This document shows positions 24,985 through 34,190 of a stretch of DNA of 64,000 nucleotides, in pieces; position 1 is the first letter of the stretch, and each line of letters opens with the position of its first letter. The position numbers and the translations under genes are program-made. The stretch is from Halioglobus sp. (GTDB lineage Bacteria; Pseudomonadota; Gammaproteobacteria; Pseudomonadales; Halieaceae). The notes under the pieces were generated by a model that was not told the origin of the DNA, did not search any database, and saw only the letters and a program-made list of their open reading frames with translations. The stretch spans positions 156,610 through 220,609 of the forward strand of contig JAQWNG010000008.1 in NCBI GenBank assembly GCA_029246385.1, read 5' to 3'.

Positions 24985-26157
24985 CTATAATCCGTACTGG
25001 CGCGCGGCCAAATCGCGCATGATTTCCTCGGAACCGCCGCCGATCGCGTTAACCCGAACCTCACGATAAATACGCTCCACCCGACTGCCGCGCATATACC
25101 CAATACCCCCCAGAATCTGCATCGCTTCGCGGGCACAGAACTCCATGGTTTCGCTGGCCTGCACCTTAAGCAACGCAATGTCGCCAGGATTTGCATTGCC
25201 CGCCTCGAGAGATTCGAAGCACATACGGATGTAGGCTTGCGTGGCATTCAATTTTTGTTTCATCTGGACAATTTTATGTCGAATCACCTGATGATCCGCC
25301 AGTCGCTTACCGAAAGTCTTACGCTCGCGCGCCCATTCTGCGGCTTCTTCAAGACATACACGGCCCGAGGCTTCCATAGAAACCGCCATGCCCATACGTT
25401 CGCCATTAAAATTGGTCATTATGACCAGAAAACCTTGGTTTTCTTCACCAATAAGATTCTCTACCGGCACACGGACGTTATCAAAATAAAGGGTGGCAGT
25501 ATCGGAGGCCCACCAGCCCTGCTTTTTATCCAACTGCGTACGACTGAAACCCTCGGCATCGGTCGGTATCAACAACATCGAAACACCCTTTGCGCCCTCC
25601 CCACCGGTACGCACAGCCGTGGAGACCCAGTTTGCACGCATACCGCCGGTGATGTAAGTCTTAGAACCATTCACGATGTAGTGATCCCCGTCACGCACAG
25701 CAGTGGTTGCTAACTGCGCCACATCGGAGCCGCCGCCCGGCTCAGTGATGCCTAAAGCAATATGCTTCGCACCCGACAACACAGGGGGAGCCACCATCTC
25801 CTTCAATGCTTGTGAACCCCAGTTAATGACTGGCGGCAGACCAATACCATGCACCATCAAACTAGCGGGGATACCACCAACACCGATACGTGCCAATTCT
25901 TCATTCGCAATCCACATATGCCATGAATCAATGCCTTCCCTTACACCGCCGAACTCTTCGGGGTAGCCTAAGCCCAGCAAGCCTACAGCGGCGGCCTTAG
26001 GCCACAGCTCAATCGGTATATGGCAGGCCTCATCCCAATCCTCGGCATAAGGCATGATCTCAGTATCGATAAATTTGCGCAGCTGCCTGCGCCATTCATG
26101 GTGTTCTTCGCGCAGGTTAGGGTTGGCCATGCGGGCGCTATCGAAGTCTAAGGACAT
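24985..26157 (-). CDS. Acyl-CoA dehydrogenase
   Basis: A 390-residue ACAD with all landmarks: GLGYPEEFGGV, LGITEPGGGSDVAQLATTA (flavin strand), IVNGSKTYITGGMRANWV, FNGERMGMAVS, ECRARKTFGKRL-like ARERKTFGKRLADHQV, and MQILGGIGYMRGSRVERIYREVR before AIGGGSEEIMRDLA. The GGGSEE replacement of the MCAD catalytic Glu suggests the IVD/long-chain arrangement. This is the first gene of the minus-strand run GST-ACAD-ACAD-ABC1-ABC1. The preceding 179-base gap (26158-26336) holds no gene and probably the promoter, though no clear box pair was found. Confidence 0.9.
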   Translation of the reverse strand: MSLDFDSARMANPNLREEHHEWRRQLRKFIDTEIMPYAEDWDEACHIPIELWPKAAAVGLLGLGYPEEFGGVREGIDSWHMWIANEELARIGVGGIPASLMVHGIGLPPVINWGSQALKEMVAPPVLSGAKHIALGITEPGGGSDVAQLATTAVRDGDHYIVNGSKTYITGGMRANWVSTAVRTGGEGAKGVSMLLIPTDAEGFSRTQLDKKQGWWASDTATLYFDNVRVPVENLIGEENQGFLVIMTNFNGERMGMAVSMEASGRVCLEEAAEWARERKTFGKRLADHQVIRHKIVQMKQKLNATQAYIRMCFESLEAGNANPGDIALLKVQASETMEFCAREAMQILGGIGYMRGSRVERIYREVRVNAIGGGSEEIMRDLAARQYGL

Positions 26158-26336
26158 AGGTTGATCTCGCGATGAATTAAGGATGACAGCTCTATAATAG
26201 TAGTAGAATATGCCGCTAAGTGCATGCGTTAATGCGCCATTGACTTGGGCATAGGTGACAGGTGCCTTTGCGACATCAACTTTGATTACGTTTCGCCGCC
26301 ACTGCGCGTCTGGTTAATGCTGGTGAGAACGGAGCG

Positions 26337-26636
26337 CTAGTACTTTAATCGCCAAGCTTCATATCCGCCGTCCATGCTGTAAACCTCTTCATACCCCTGA
26401 TTAACAAAATAGTCTGCAGCACTTTGGCTTGAGTGACCATGATAGCAATAGACCAGCAGCGGCTTATTTTTATCACTTGCTGCTAAGAATCCTTCAATAC
26501 TATCTTGCTGAATATGGATAGCGTTTTCAATATTGCCCGCAAGGAAAGCATCTATGTCTCTGACATCCGCAATAGTGATACCACCTTTGTCTAGCAGCGC
26601 CTTTGCTTCGTCGATCGAAATACAGTGAAAGGTCAT
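26337..26636 (-). CDS. glpE: Thiosulfate sulfurtransferase GlpE-like rhodanese
   Basis: Single-domain rhodanese of about 99 residues that moves sulfane sulfur from thiosulfate to cyanide or thiols. The active-site loop is CYHGHSS, as in E. coli GlpE (CYHGNSS). IADVRDIDAFLAGNIENA and VYSMDGGYEAWR align with the flanking family segments. The track start at 26717 adds 27 residues foreign to the family. The ATG at 26636 has GGAG six bases upstream and gives the normal N-terminus (MTFHCISIDEA). It stands alone, with no glp genes beside it. Confidence 0.88.
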   Translation of the reverse strand: MTFHCISIDEAKALLDKGGITIADVRDIDAFLAGNIENAIHIQQDSIEGFLAASDKNKPLLVYCYHGHSSQSAADYFVNQGYEEVYSMDGGYEAWRLKY

Positions 26637-26792
26637 ATTTTTCTCCGCAGCAGGTATGGGGGTATACCGTAGCAACAATCCCTCAGGGCCCACCGCCGCG
26701 CTGCAATGTACTGCCAAAAAGCATTGAGCCGGTCAGGCCGCAAGGAGATTCTATTCAGTAAAACTATAATAACTCAAAAAATAGGTTGCTGA

Positions 26793-27242
26793 CTAAATCC
26801 AGCGCCTAACGCGCGCGCAGTAGGCCGCAAACTGATCAGGGAAAATATCTCGCAGCATTGCCTCTTCTGGCGCGATAAAACGCAACCAAATGATCACAAC
26901 GAACAACGGCGGCACCAACAACGCCGTACTGGCACCGACAGTAACCGCACAGCCCAACAAGACTAAAGACATCCCCAAATACATCGGGTTGCGCGTATAG
27001 CGATAAACCCCCTCAGTCACGAGTGCAGAGACGTTGCTAAAAGGTATGACGCCGGTTTTGGCACGGCTAAACAAACCTCCCGCACTCACCAACAACCACA
27101 ACCCAGTAATAATAAATACGCCCCCCAGCACCTGTCCTGACAAACTGGTGAAGCGTGGCCCTGAAAGATATTCATTGCAGGTAAAGATCGCCGTGAGACC
27201 TAAAAGCAACCAAACTGGTGGGTAAATCGTCCTTTTGACCAT
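26793..27242 (-). CDS. ICMT/PEMT-family integral membrane methyltransferase
   Basis: A 149-residue protein with about four hydrophobic spans. RYTRNPMYLGMSLVLLG and PEEAMLRDIFPDQFAAYCARVRRW are the two signatures of the isoprenylcysteine carboxyl methyltransferase / phospholipid methyltransferase fold: RNPMY plus E..L....G..Y..Y....W, which bind SAM at the membrane face. Bacteria have no prenylated CaaX proteins, so the substrate is likely a lipid or small hydrophobe and is unknown. It follows the ZIP transporter gene by 17 bases on the same strand, so the pair may be co-transcribed. Confidence 0.82.
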   Translation of the reverse strand: MVKRTIYPPVWLLLGLTAIFTCNEYLSGPRFTSLSGQVLGGVFIITGLWLLVSAGGLFSRAKTGVIPFSNVSALVTEGVYRYTRNPMYLGMSLVLLGCAVTVGASTALLVPPLFVVIIWLRFIAPEEAMLRDIFPDQFAAYCARVRRWI

Positions 27243-27259
27243 ATCGATTCTCCTCAGAC

Positions 27260-28111
27260 TTAATGCGTAGAGACGTGAACGCCGACAGGCTCCGCACTGC
27301 CAATCGCATACGCCAAAACCAGTCCTAACAGAAAAGCGAGAGTCAGCTTGACCCGGTCATGACTGTGGAAGTGCACCTCAGGCAATAAGTCACTCAACGC
27401 AATACAAATAAACGCACCCGCAGAAAATGCCAGCGCCGCCGCCACTAAATAATTACTACCGTCGACTACAGCATCCGCGCCAAAGAAAAACAGCAGCGCG
27501 CCCAGCGGACACATAAGGGCAAATATCAGATTCGCGCTGATTTGTGCTTTGCGGCTCCACCCGCCCGCCGCCATGACAGTAACAATGGACATCGCATCAA
27601 GAGGCTTATGCAGCAGTATGGCGAGAAAGACACCAATACCAGCTAACCCACCTGCCGAACTACTAGCAAGCATTACTGCCCCGAGTGCCACGCCATCAAT
27701 AAGCGTATGCACTGCTAGCCCCAGACCAAGACCGACCCAGCTTAACCCGTGGGCGAGACTCTGATGCTCCCCATGATGAGCGCGATCGTGCTGATCTAGA
27801 TCCTCAGCGGTGAACTCATGTTGATGAAAGTGAAACACACGCAGCAGCAGCAACATAACGACCAAACCAACCATCAACCACCAAACCGCTGTATCAATAC
27901 CATGCGAGCCTCCCAGCAGCCCCGCGCTATGGGGAAGCAAATGATAAAACGCCACACCAAGCATTAAGCCTGAGACAAGACTCATAACGAGCTGGGTGCG
28001 AGTGTGAGTCATTTTAATCCAGCCAGGCAACAGACCACCTATCCACGAAAATCCTGCAATACCCAGGCAATAAACGATTAGTAACTGAGTTGGGGACACC
28101 GGCGTACTCAC
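27260..28111 (-). CDS. ZIP-family divalent metal transporter
   Basis: A 283-residue inner-membrane protein with about eight hydrophobic segments. A histidine-rich cytoplasmic loop follows the third span (FHFHQHEF...HDRAHHGEHQS), and the metal-site helices read HTLIDGVALG and LLHKPLDAMS, with the His and Asp/Glu-type ligands of the ZIP fold. C-terminal FICIALSDLLPEVHFHSHD continues the pattern. Likely substrate is zinc or another divalent metal, direction by gradient. It starts with GTG; no Zur box was identified. The gene is divergent from the aldehyde dehydrogenase. Confidence 0.85.
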   Translation of the reverse strand: MSTPVSPTQLLIVYCLGIAGFSWIGGLLPGWIKMTHTRTQLVMSLVSGLMLGVAFYHLLPHSAGLLGGSHGIDTAVWWLMVGLVVMLLLLRVFHFHQHEFTAEDLDQHDRAHHGEHQSLAHGLSWVGLGLGLAVHTLIDGVALGAVMLASSSAGGLAGIGVFLAILLHKPLDAMSIVTVMAAGGWSRKAQISANLIFALMCPLGALLFFFGADAVVDGSNYLVAAALAFSAGAFICIALSDLLPEVHFHSHDRVKLTLAFLLGLVLAYAIGSAEPVGVHVSTH

Positions 28112-28251
28112 TGAAACAGGTTAAATGATAAGTGGCGCATTATTTCACATCCGACCGCACTTGTAAGGAGCGCAGGCGCATGTTCCGGATTTATAGGTCG
28201 AACTTGTTGCAGTCTGACGTTATTGGTCAGTCACGCTGCGCGCAAAAGACA

Positions 28252-28280
28252 TTGACAGCCAAACTAATGATCATTAGTTT
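28252..28280 (+). promoter_or_regulatory. Promoter with overlapping perfect 20-bp palindromic operator
   Basis: TTGACA (28252-28257) is a perfect -35 box. After 17 bases TAGTTT (28275-28280) can serve as -10. AAACTAATGATCATTAGTTT at 28261-28280 is a perfect 20-bp palindrome covering the spacer and -10, where a dimeric repressor would block RNA polymerase. GAAGGAGA follows, before the aldehyde dehydrogenase ATG. No regulator gene lies adjacent. Confidence 0.65.
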
Positions 28281-28305
28281 ATCGACTTCAACGAAGGAGA
28301 CCACA

Positions 28306-29847
28306 ATGTCTATCTACGAGCCCATCGAATCCACAGATTCTCGACGCCATTTACAGTTGCGCAACCCCGCCACAATGGAACTCACCGGTGAAATGATCTG
28401 CGCTAATGCAGAGGATGTCGCCAGCGCCATCGCGAAGGCCAGAGCGGCCCAGCCCGCTTGGGCTGCCACTGGCATGAAAGAGCGTGCCGCCGTCGTAGAA
28501 CGCGCGTTGAAAATTGTACTCGAGCGCCAAGACGATATTATTGCTGTAGTGGTGAAAGAGACCGGTAAAGCTCGAACCGATGCCATGAGTATGGAGGTCT
28601 TTTCGGTCGCAGATCAACTGTGCTATTACGCTAAAAATGCTGAGAAATTCCTCAAGCCGCGCAAACGGAAGATACACGGCATTTTGGGCTTGATGAAACA
28701 ACTGCGCATTCTTTATAAACCACTGGGTGTAGTAGGTCTCATTACCCCCTGGAATGGCCCTTTTGTACTGGTCATGAATCAGGTTGCTCAAGCCATACTT
28801 GCGGGTAATGCCGTGGTCGCAAAAGGCTCTGAGGTCACTCCCTATTCGGCCAAATTGGCAGAGGAAATTTTTCTTCAGGCCGGGCTGCCTGAAGGCGTGC
28901 TACAAGTACTTCTGGGTGATGGCGACACGGGTGCCGCCATCGTGCGTGGCGGAGTGGACAAAGTGTCCTTTACCGGCTCAGTCGCCACCGGCCGCAAAGT
29001 CGCCGAAGCCTCCGCCAGTCAATTGATCCCGTGTACACTTGAGTTGGGCGGCAACGACGCTATGATTGTGTGCGCCGATGCCGACTTGGACCGTGCCGCA
29101 GATGGTGCCTGGGTAGGCTCGTGCATGAACACAGGCCATTACTGCTGTGGCACAGAGCGTATCTACGTGGTGAAGGAGGTCTACGACGAATTCATGCGTC
29201 TGGTACTCGACAAAGGTAAGGGCCTGCGCCAGGGTTCAGAGCATGGTTGGGATGAAGACATTGGCGCCGTATTCTGGGACAGGCAGATGACCATCATCGA
29301 AGCGCACGTGGAAGATGCTCGAGCGAAGGGTGCCAATATTCTGATGGGGGGGCGCCGTAACCCCGATCTCCCGGGGCTCTATTACGAGCCTACCGTCATG
29401 ACAGGGGTTAACAACAGTATGGACATCATGCTGCTGGAAACATTCGGCCCCGTTTTGTGCATACAGAAAGTAGATAACGAGCATGAAGCCGTAGCCTTGG
29501 CCAACGATTCTGAGTTTGGGCTCAATGGCAACGTTTGGACCAAAGATAAAGATAAAGGATACCGGCTCGCGGCAGCCATTGATACCGGCGCCTGCAGTGT
29601 CAACGATATGGCAGTGAGCTATGGTATTCCCGCCGCCCCGTTTGGAGGGAAGAAAAACTCAGGGCTGGGCCAGGTCAACGGTAAGAAGGGCCTCCGTGGC
29701 TATTGTCATGAGATGCCTATCGTAATCGATCGCTTTGGTGGAAAAATGCAGAATGGCTACCCTTACAGCGCCAAAAGCGCAGAAGGCATGAAAAAACTGA
29801 TGAACTTCCTCTGGGTCAAGACATCTTTGGGGCGCTGGCTGAGCTAG
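28306..29847 (+). CDS. Aldehyde dehydrogenase, NAD(P)-dependent
   Basis: A 513-residue ALDH oxidising an aldehyde to the acid. VTPWNGPF-type LITPWNGPFVLVMNQ is the Rossmann entry, FTGSVATGRKVAE the NAD loop, LELGGNDAMIVCADADLD holds the general-base Glu, and NTGHYCCGTERIYV the nucleophilic Cys. LLETFGPVLCI is the late cofactor Glu segment. The track start at 28132 includes the promoter; GAAGGAGA five bases before the ATG at 28306 fixes the start. It lies divergent from the ZIP gene behind a palindromic operator. Substrate is probably a lipid-derived aldehyde given the neighbourhood, but this is not proven. Confidence 0.93.
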   Translation: MSIYEPIESTDSRRHLQLRNPATMELTGEMICANAEDVASAIAKARAAQPAWAATGMKERAAVVERALKIVLERQDDIIAVVVKETGKARTDAMSMEVFSVADQLCYYAKNAEKFLKPRKRKIHGILGLMKQLRILYKPLGVVGLITPWNGPFVLVMNQVAQAILAGNAVVAKGSEVTPYSAKLAEEIFLQAGLPEGVLQVLLGDGDTGAAIVRGGVDKVSFTGSVATGRKVAEASASQLIPCTLELGGNDAMIVCADADLDRAADGAWVGSCMNTGHYCCGTERIYVVKEVYDEFMRLVLDKGKGLRQGSEHGWDEDIGAVFWDRQMTIIEAHVEDARAKGANILMGGRRNPDLPGLYYEPTVMTGVNNSMDIMLLETFGPVLCIQKVDNEHEAVALANDSEFGLNGNVWTKDKDKGYRLAAAIDTGACSVNDMAVSYGIPAAPFGGKKNSGLGQVNGKKGLRGYCHEMPIVIDRFGGKMQNGYPYSAKSAEGMKKLMNFLWVKTSLGRWLS

Positions 29848-29888
29848 GACAGAGCGCGCAACTCTGCCTTGCGACCAATGAATAAAGT

Positions 29889-31010
29889 CTAAAACAACAC
29901 TAGGTTATCTCGGCGGATCAGTTCTTGGTCACCGTGATAACCTAGGGTAGACTCGAGGTCACTCGAAGGTAACCCCAAGATAAGCCTGGTTTCAACCGCA
30001 CTATAGTTCACCAGTCCGCGGGCAACTTCACGGCCTTGGGCGTTATGACAAGACACCATATCCCCGCGCGCAAACTCTCCCTGCACACCGCACACACCTA
30101 TTGGCAGCAAACTGCTATCAGAGTCAATCAGCCCGCGCACCGCATTCTCAGACAGCTCTAGCCGTCCTGATGGCTGCTCTATACCCGTCAGCCACTGCTT
30201 GCGTGCAGGACGGGGCTGCGCGTCAGTTTTTAACCACGTACCGACATTAGCGCCTGAAACTACGCTGCTTAGACTGTTTTCCACTCTACCTGAGGCGATC
30301 ACCGTCTGCGTGCCAGAACGAGCAGCCAGTCGCGCAGCGCGCAGCTTCGTTACCATCCCGCCTCGACCCAGAGTGCCACCTTCTCCTGCCATCTCATCCA
30401 GCGCAGAGTCATATACGTCGCGTGACTCGATTAGCTCTGCTGCAGGATTGTCCCGAGGATCCTCGACACAAAAACCTTGTTGATCCGTTAGCAGCACCAG
30501 AACGTCAGCATCGATCAGGTTCGCCACCAAAGCGGCCAAAGTATCATTATCTCCAAATCGAATTTCCTCCGTTATCACGGTGTCGTTCTCATTGACAATG
30601 GGCACCACTCCCAACGTCAACAGCGTCTGCAATGTACGACGCGCATTGAGATAACGATCTCGGGCCACCACATCATCATGCACCAGTAATATCTGGGCGG
30701 TGGCAATATCATAGTGTTTAAACGCAGTCTCATAGCATTGCACCAATGCCGACTGCCCCACCGCCGCCGCCGCCTGAAGCTCGTGTATCAGCTGTGGACG
30801 TGCGGCCCAGCCCAGGCGGACTATGCCTGCCGCCACTGCGCCGCTGGAGACTAAAACCACCTCGCACCCGGTCGCGCGCAATTGCGCTAACTGCGCCACT
30901 AACGTCGAAATGATATCCACGTCGAGACCACGGCCATCGTCGGTTAGCAGTGCACTACCTACTTTGATTACCCAACGTCGCGCACTGGCAATTTCTGCTC
31001 GTTCAATCAT
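29889..31010 (-). CDS. proB: Glutamate 5-kinase
   Basis: First enzyme of proline synthesis, phosphorylating glutamate to glutamyl 5-phosphate in the cytoplasm. The 373-residue chain has the amino acid kinase domain (WVIKVGSALLTDDGRG, VLVSSGAVAAG, VPIVNENDTVITEE, FGDNDTLAALVA, GRGGMVTKLRAAR) and a C-terminal PUA domain (about 275-360), as in E. coli ProB. It starts eight bases after obgE, and the order rplU-rpmA-obgE-proB is common in pseudomonads. Feedback inhibition by proline is known for the family. Neither proA nor a recognisable terminator follows before the convergent ALDH gene. Confidence 0.97.
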   Translation of the reverse strand: MIERAEIASARRWVIKVGSALLTDDGRGLDVDIISTLVAQLAQLRATGCEVVLVSSGAVAAGIVRLGWAARPQLIHELQAAAAVGQSALVQCYETAFKHYDIATAQILLVHDDVVARDRYLNARRTLQTLLTLGVVPIVNENDTVITEEIRFGDNDTLAALVANLIDADVLVLLTDQQGFCVEDPRDNPAAELIESRDVYDSALDEMAGEGGTLGRGGMVTKLRAARLAARSGTQTVIASGRVENSLSSVVSGANVGTWLKTDAQPRPARKQWLTGIEQPSGRLELSENAVRGLIDSDSSLLPIGVCGVQGEFARGDMVSCHNAQGREVARGLVNYSAVETRLILGLPSSDLESTLGYHGDQELIRRDNLVLF

Positions 31011-31018
31011 ATGGTGTC

Positions 31019-32215
<1,197 letters not shown>

Positions 32216-32274
32216 CTAGAGCTTCTGGTCGCTTAGTCACCAAAATGTCTTCTCGCTGGGACCATCGTGAGCAT

Positions 32275-32307
32275 AAAAAAAAGCCCCGTCAATTGACGAG
32301 GCCTTTG
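32275..32307 (-). terminator. Hairpin terminator/attenuator between rpmA and obgE
   Basis: On the minus strand AAAGGCCTCGTC pairs with GACGGGGCTTTT through about 12 bp (two G-T wobbles) around AATT, followed by a run of eight Ts. It would end most rplU-rpmA transcripts and lower expression of obgE-proB. Confidence 0.8.
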
Positions 32308-32332
32308 ATTGACAAGCATCTGTGCCGTCAAT

Positions 32333-32590
32333 TCAGGCGCTCACGACCTGCACAAACTTGCGACTTTTCGGGCCGCGAACAATAAACTCTATCTTGCCAT
32401 CAGCCTTCGCGAACAATGTGTGATCCTTGCCGATACCAACGTTTTCTCCTGGATGAAAGCGCGTTCCGCGCTGCCGCACGATAATGTTGCCCGCCCTCAC
32501 CGCTTCACCACCAAAGCATTTGACGCCCAGACGTTTACTTACCGAATCGCGCCCGTTACGGGTACTACCACCAGCCTTCTTGTGTGCCAC
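32333..32590 (-). CDS. rpmA: 50S ribosomal protein L27
   Basis: An 85-residue protein beginning [16 protein letters not shown], whose N-terminal tail reaches the peptidyl transferase centre. [19 protein letters not shown] and [16 protein letters not shown] are family landmarks. It lies 15 bases after rplU, as usual. The plus-strand 229-residue ORF over this region is a shadow. Confidence 0.98.
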   Translation of the reverse strand: MAHKKAGGSTRNGRDSVSKRLGVKCFGGEAVRAGNIIVRQRGTRFHPGENVGIGKDHTLFAKADGKIEFIVRGPKSRKFVQVVSA

Positions 32591-32605
32591 TATCTAAGCC
32601 CTCCC

Positions 32606-32914
32606 TTAACCCGTAATACCGGTAATCTTCACTTCAGTGAACCACTGACGATGACCGGTTTCTTTGCGAAAGTGCTTACGGCGATTGAATTTAATGATTT
32701 TGATTTTCTTATGACGGCCGTGGCCAATCACTTCAGCGGAAACTTTTCCGCCAGCGACCAGCGGAGTGCCAATTTTAATCTCAGCGCCACCCAACATCAG
32801 GACTCTATCGAATTCGATGCTTTCACCAGTCGCCACCTCAATTTTTTCCAGTTTGAGGGTTTCGCCCTCGCTGACACGATGTTGCTTGCCACCACTTTCT
32901 ATTACTGCGTACAT
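32606..32914 (-). CDS. rplU: 50S ribosomal protein L21
   Basis: A 102-residue protein with [18 protein letters not shown] at the start and [19 protein letters not shown] near the end, the normal L21 pattern. First gene of the rplU-rpmA(-obgE-proB) unit, divergent from ispB as in most gammaproteobacteria. A candidate promoter lies about 135 bases upstream. Confidence 0.98.
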   Translation of the reverse strand: MYAVIESGGKQHRVSEGETLKLEKIEVATGESIEFDRVLMLGGAEIKIGTPLVAGGKVSAEVIGHGRHKKIKIIKFNRRKHFRKETGHRQWFTEVKITGITG

Positions 32915-33048
32915 ACCACTCTCCGTTTAATTAGCCTTCTCGCACTCAAGATAATCCCTCACACATCAAGGGGGGCAGAGCTAGGCACAAACAGTTGAAT
33001 TGACTCTTAACGGCTGCTATTCCTCGACGCATCGTTCAGAGAGGCGCG

Positions 33049-33077
33049 AGTTTACTCAAAATGGACTGGCGGAGCAA
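33049..33077 (-). promoter_or_regulatory. Candidate sigma-70 promoter for rplU-rpmA
   Basis: On the minus strand TTGCTC is followed after 17 bases by TAAACT and then a GC-rich CGCGCC discriminator, as is common at ribosomal promoters under stringent control. The -35 match is only fair. Confidence 0.4.
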
Positions 33078-33145
33078 GGGTTAATTTTTGCACCAAAACA
33101 AGGAGTTGCGCCTGGTCGCAGCAGTAACCTCCGCCTTTCCCTAGC

Positions 33146-33174
33146 TTGACAGCTAGGTGGTCGCACCCTAGCAT
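33146..33174 (+). promoter_or_regulatory. Sigma-70 promoter for ispB with flanking inverted repeats
   Basis: TTGACA (33146-33151), a 17-base spacer and TAGCAT (33169-33174), about 35 bases before the ispB ATG. CTAGCT-TGAC-AGCTAG (33141-33156) is a perfect 6-bp inverted repeat around the -35. A second, imperfect CTAGGTG/CACCCTAG repeat spans the spacer and -10, so a repressor could act here. Confidence 0.65.
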
Positions 33175-33208
33175 GCGTGGGCACTTTTTTATTTCACAAC
33201 GTCACCTT

Positions 33209-34171
33209 ATGGATCAGATACACTCTACCGTAGCACAGGACTTCGACCGAGTTAATCAACTCATTATCGAACAACTCCACTCTAACGTCGATATGGTGGA
33301 AAACGTCGGGCACTACATTGTGGATGCCGGAGGCAAACGATTGCGTCCTCTGCTAGTCCTTCTAAGCGCCTCTGCATTAGGACAATGCAGTGATGAGCAT
33401 GTTACTTTTGCTGCAATAATTGAATTTATCCACACCGCTACGTTGTTGCATGACGACGTGGTTGACCTGTCCACCCTGCGCCGCGGACGCCCTACCGCCA
33501 ACGCAACATTTGGCAACGCCCCTTCAGTATTGGTGGGCGACTTTTTATATACCCGCGCTTTTCAATTGATGGTCAAGCTAGGGAATATGCCTATACTGAC
33601 CCACATGGCCGAGGCAACCAATATTATTGCCGAAGGTGAGGTCCTGCAATTGACCCGAGCGGGCGATGTGAACACGAGCGAAGTACAATATCTGGACGTG
33701 ATAACGCGAAAAACCGCTGTTTTGTTTGCGGCTGCTTGCTACGGTGCCGCCACGTTGTCTGGCGAAAACGAACAAAACCGGAGCACTCTGAGAGAGTTCG
33801 GCCTAAACCTCGGTATCGCCTTTCAAATGATTGACGATGTTCTAGATTACGACGGCAATGCCGACGCGATGGGTAAAAACGTGGGGGACGACCTCACTGA
33901 GGGTAAAGTCACACTCCCCCTTATACATGCGTTGCTCAAGGCCAGCACTGCCGAGCAAGCGGTTATCCATCAGGGAATTACTGAAAAAAGTACCGACCAT
34001 ATCGAGCAGATCATTGCTATTGTCAGACGGTGTGGTTCCATCGACTATAGTCGTGCACGGGCTAGACATCACTATGACGTCGCGCTGCAGAAATTGGCTA
34101 TACTACCAGGCAGCAAAGCTCGTGATGCCCTTGAGCGTATCACAGAGCTATCCATCAATCGGAACCACTAA
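33209..34171 (+). CDS. ispB: Octaprenyl (polyprenyl) diphosphate synthase
   Basis: Extends farnesyl diphosphate with isopentenyl diphosphate to give the ubiquinone side chain. The 320-residue protein has the first aspartate motif LLHDDVVDLSTLRRGRPT (DDxxD) and the second QMIDDVLDYDG, plus GGKRLRPLLV at the substrate entry. I took the ATG at 33209 (MDQIHSTVAQDF), because the track start at 33146 lies in the promoter. Product length (C40 versus C45) cannot be read from sequence. Divergent from rplU, the common gammaproteobacterial order; pgi follows after 19 bases. Confidence 0.95.
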   Translation: MDQIHSTVAQDFDRVNQLIIEQLHSNVDMVENVGHYIVDAGGKRLRPLLVLLSASALGQCSDEHVTFAAIIEFIHTATLLHDDVVDLSTLRRGRPTANATFGNAPSVLVGDFLYTRAFQLMVKLGNMPILTHMAEATNIIAEGEVLQLTRAGDVNTSEVQYLDVITRKTAVLFAAACYGAATLSGENEQNRSTLREFGLNLGIAFQMIDDVLDYDGNADAMGKNVGDDLTEGKVTLPLIHALLKASTAEQAVIHQGITEKSTDHIEQIIAIVRRCGSIDYSRARARHHYDVALQKLAILPGSKARDALERITELSINRNH

Positions 34172-34190
34172 CGCAAGGTAGGCACCACCG

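Noticed and set aside
28132-28305. N-terminal extension of the aldehyde dehydrogenase
   Set aside because: Contains the promoter and operator; the family start and a strong ribosome site are at 28306.
32309-32998. 229-residue plus-strand ORF
   Set aside because: Antisense shadow of rpmA and rplU.
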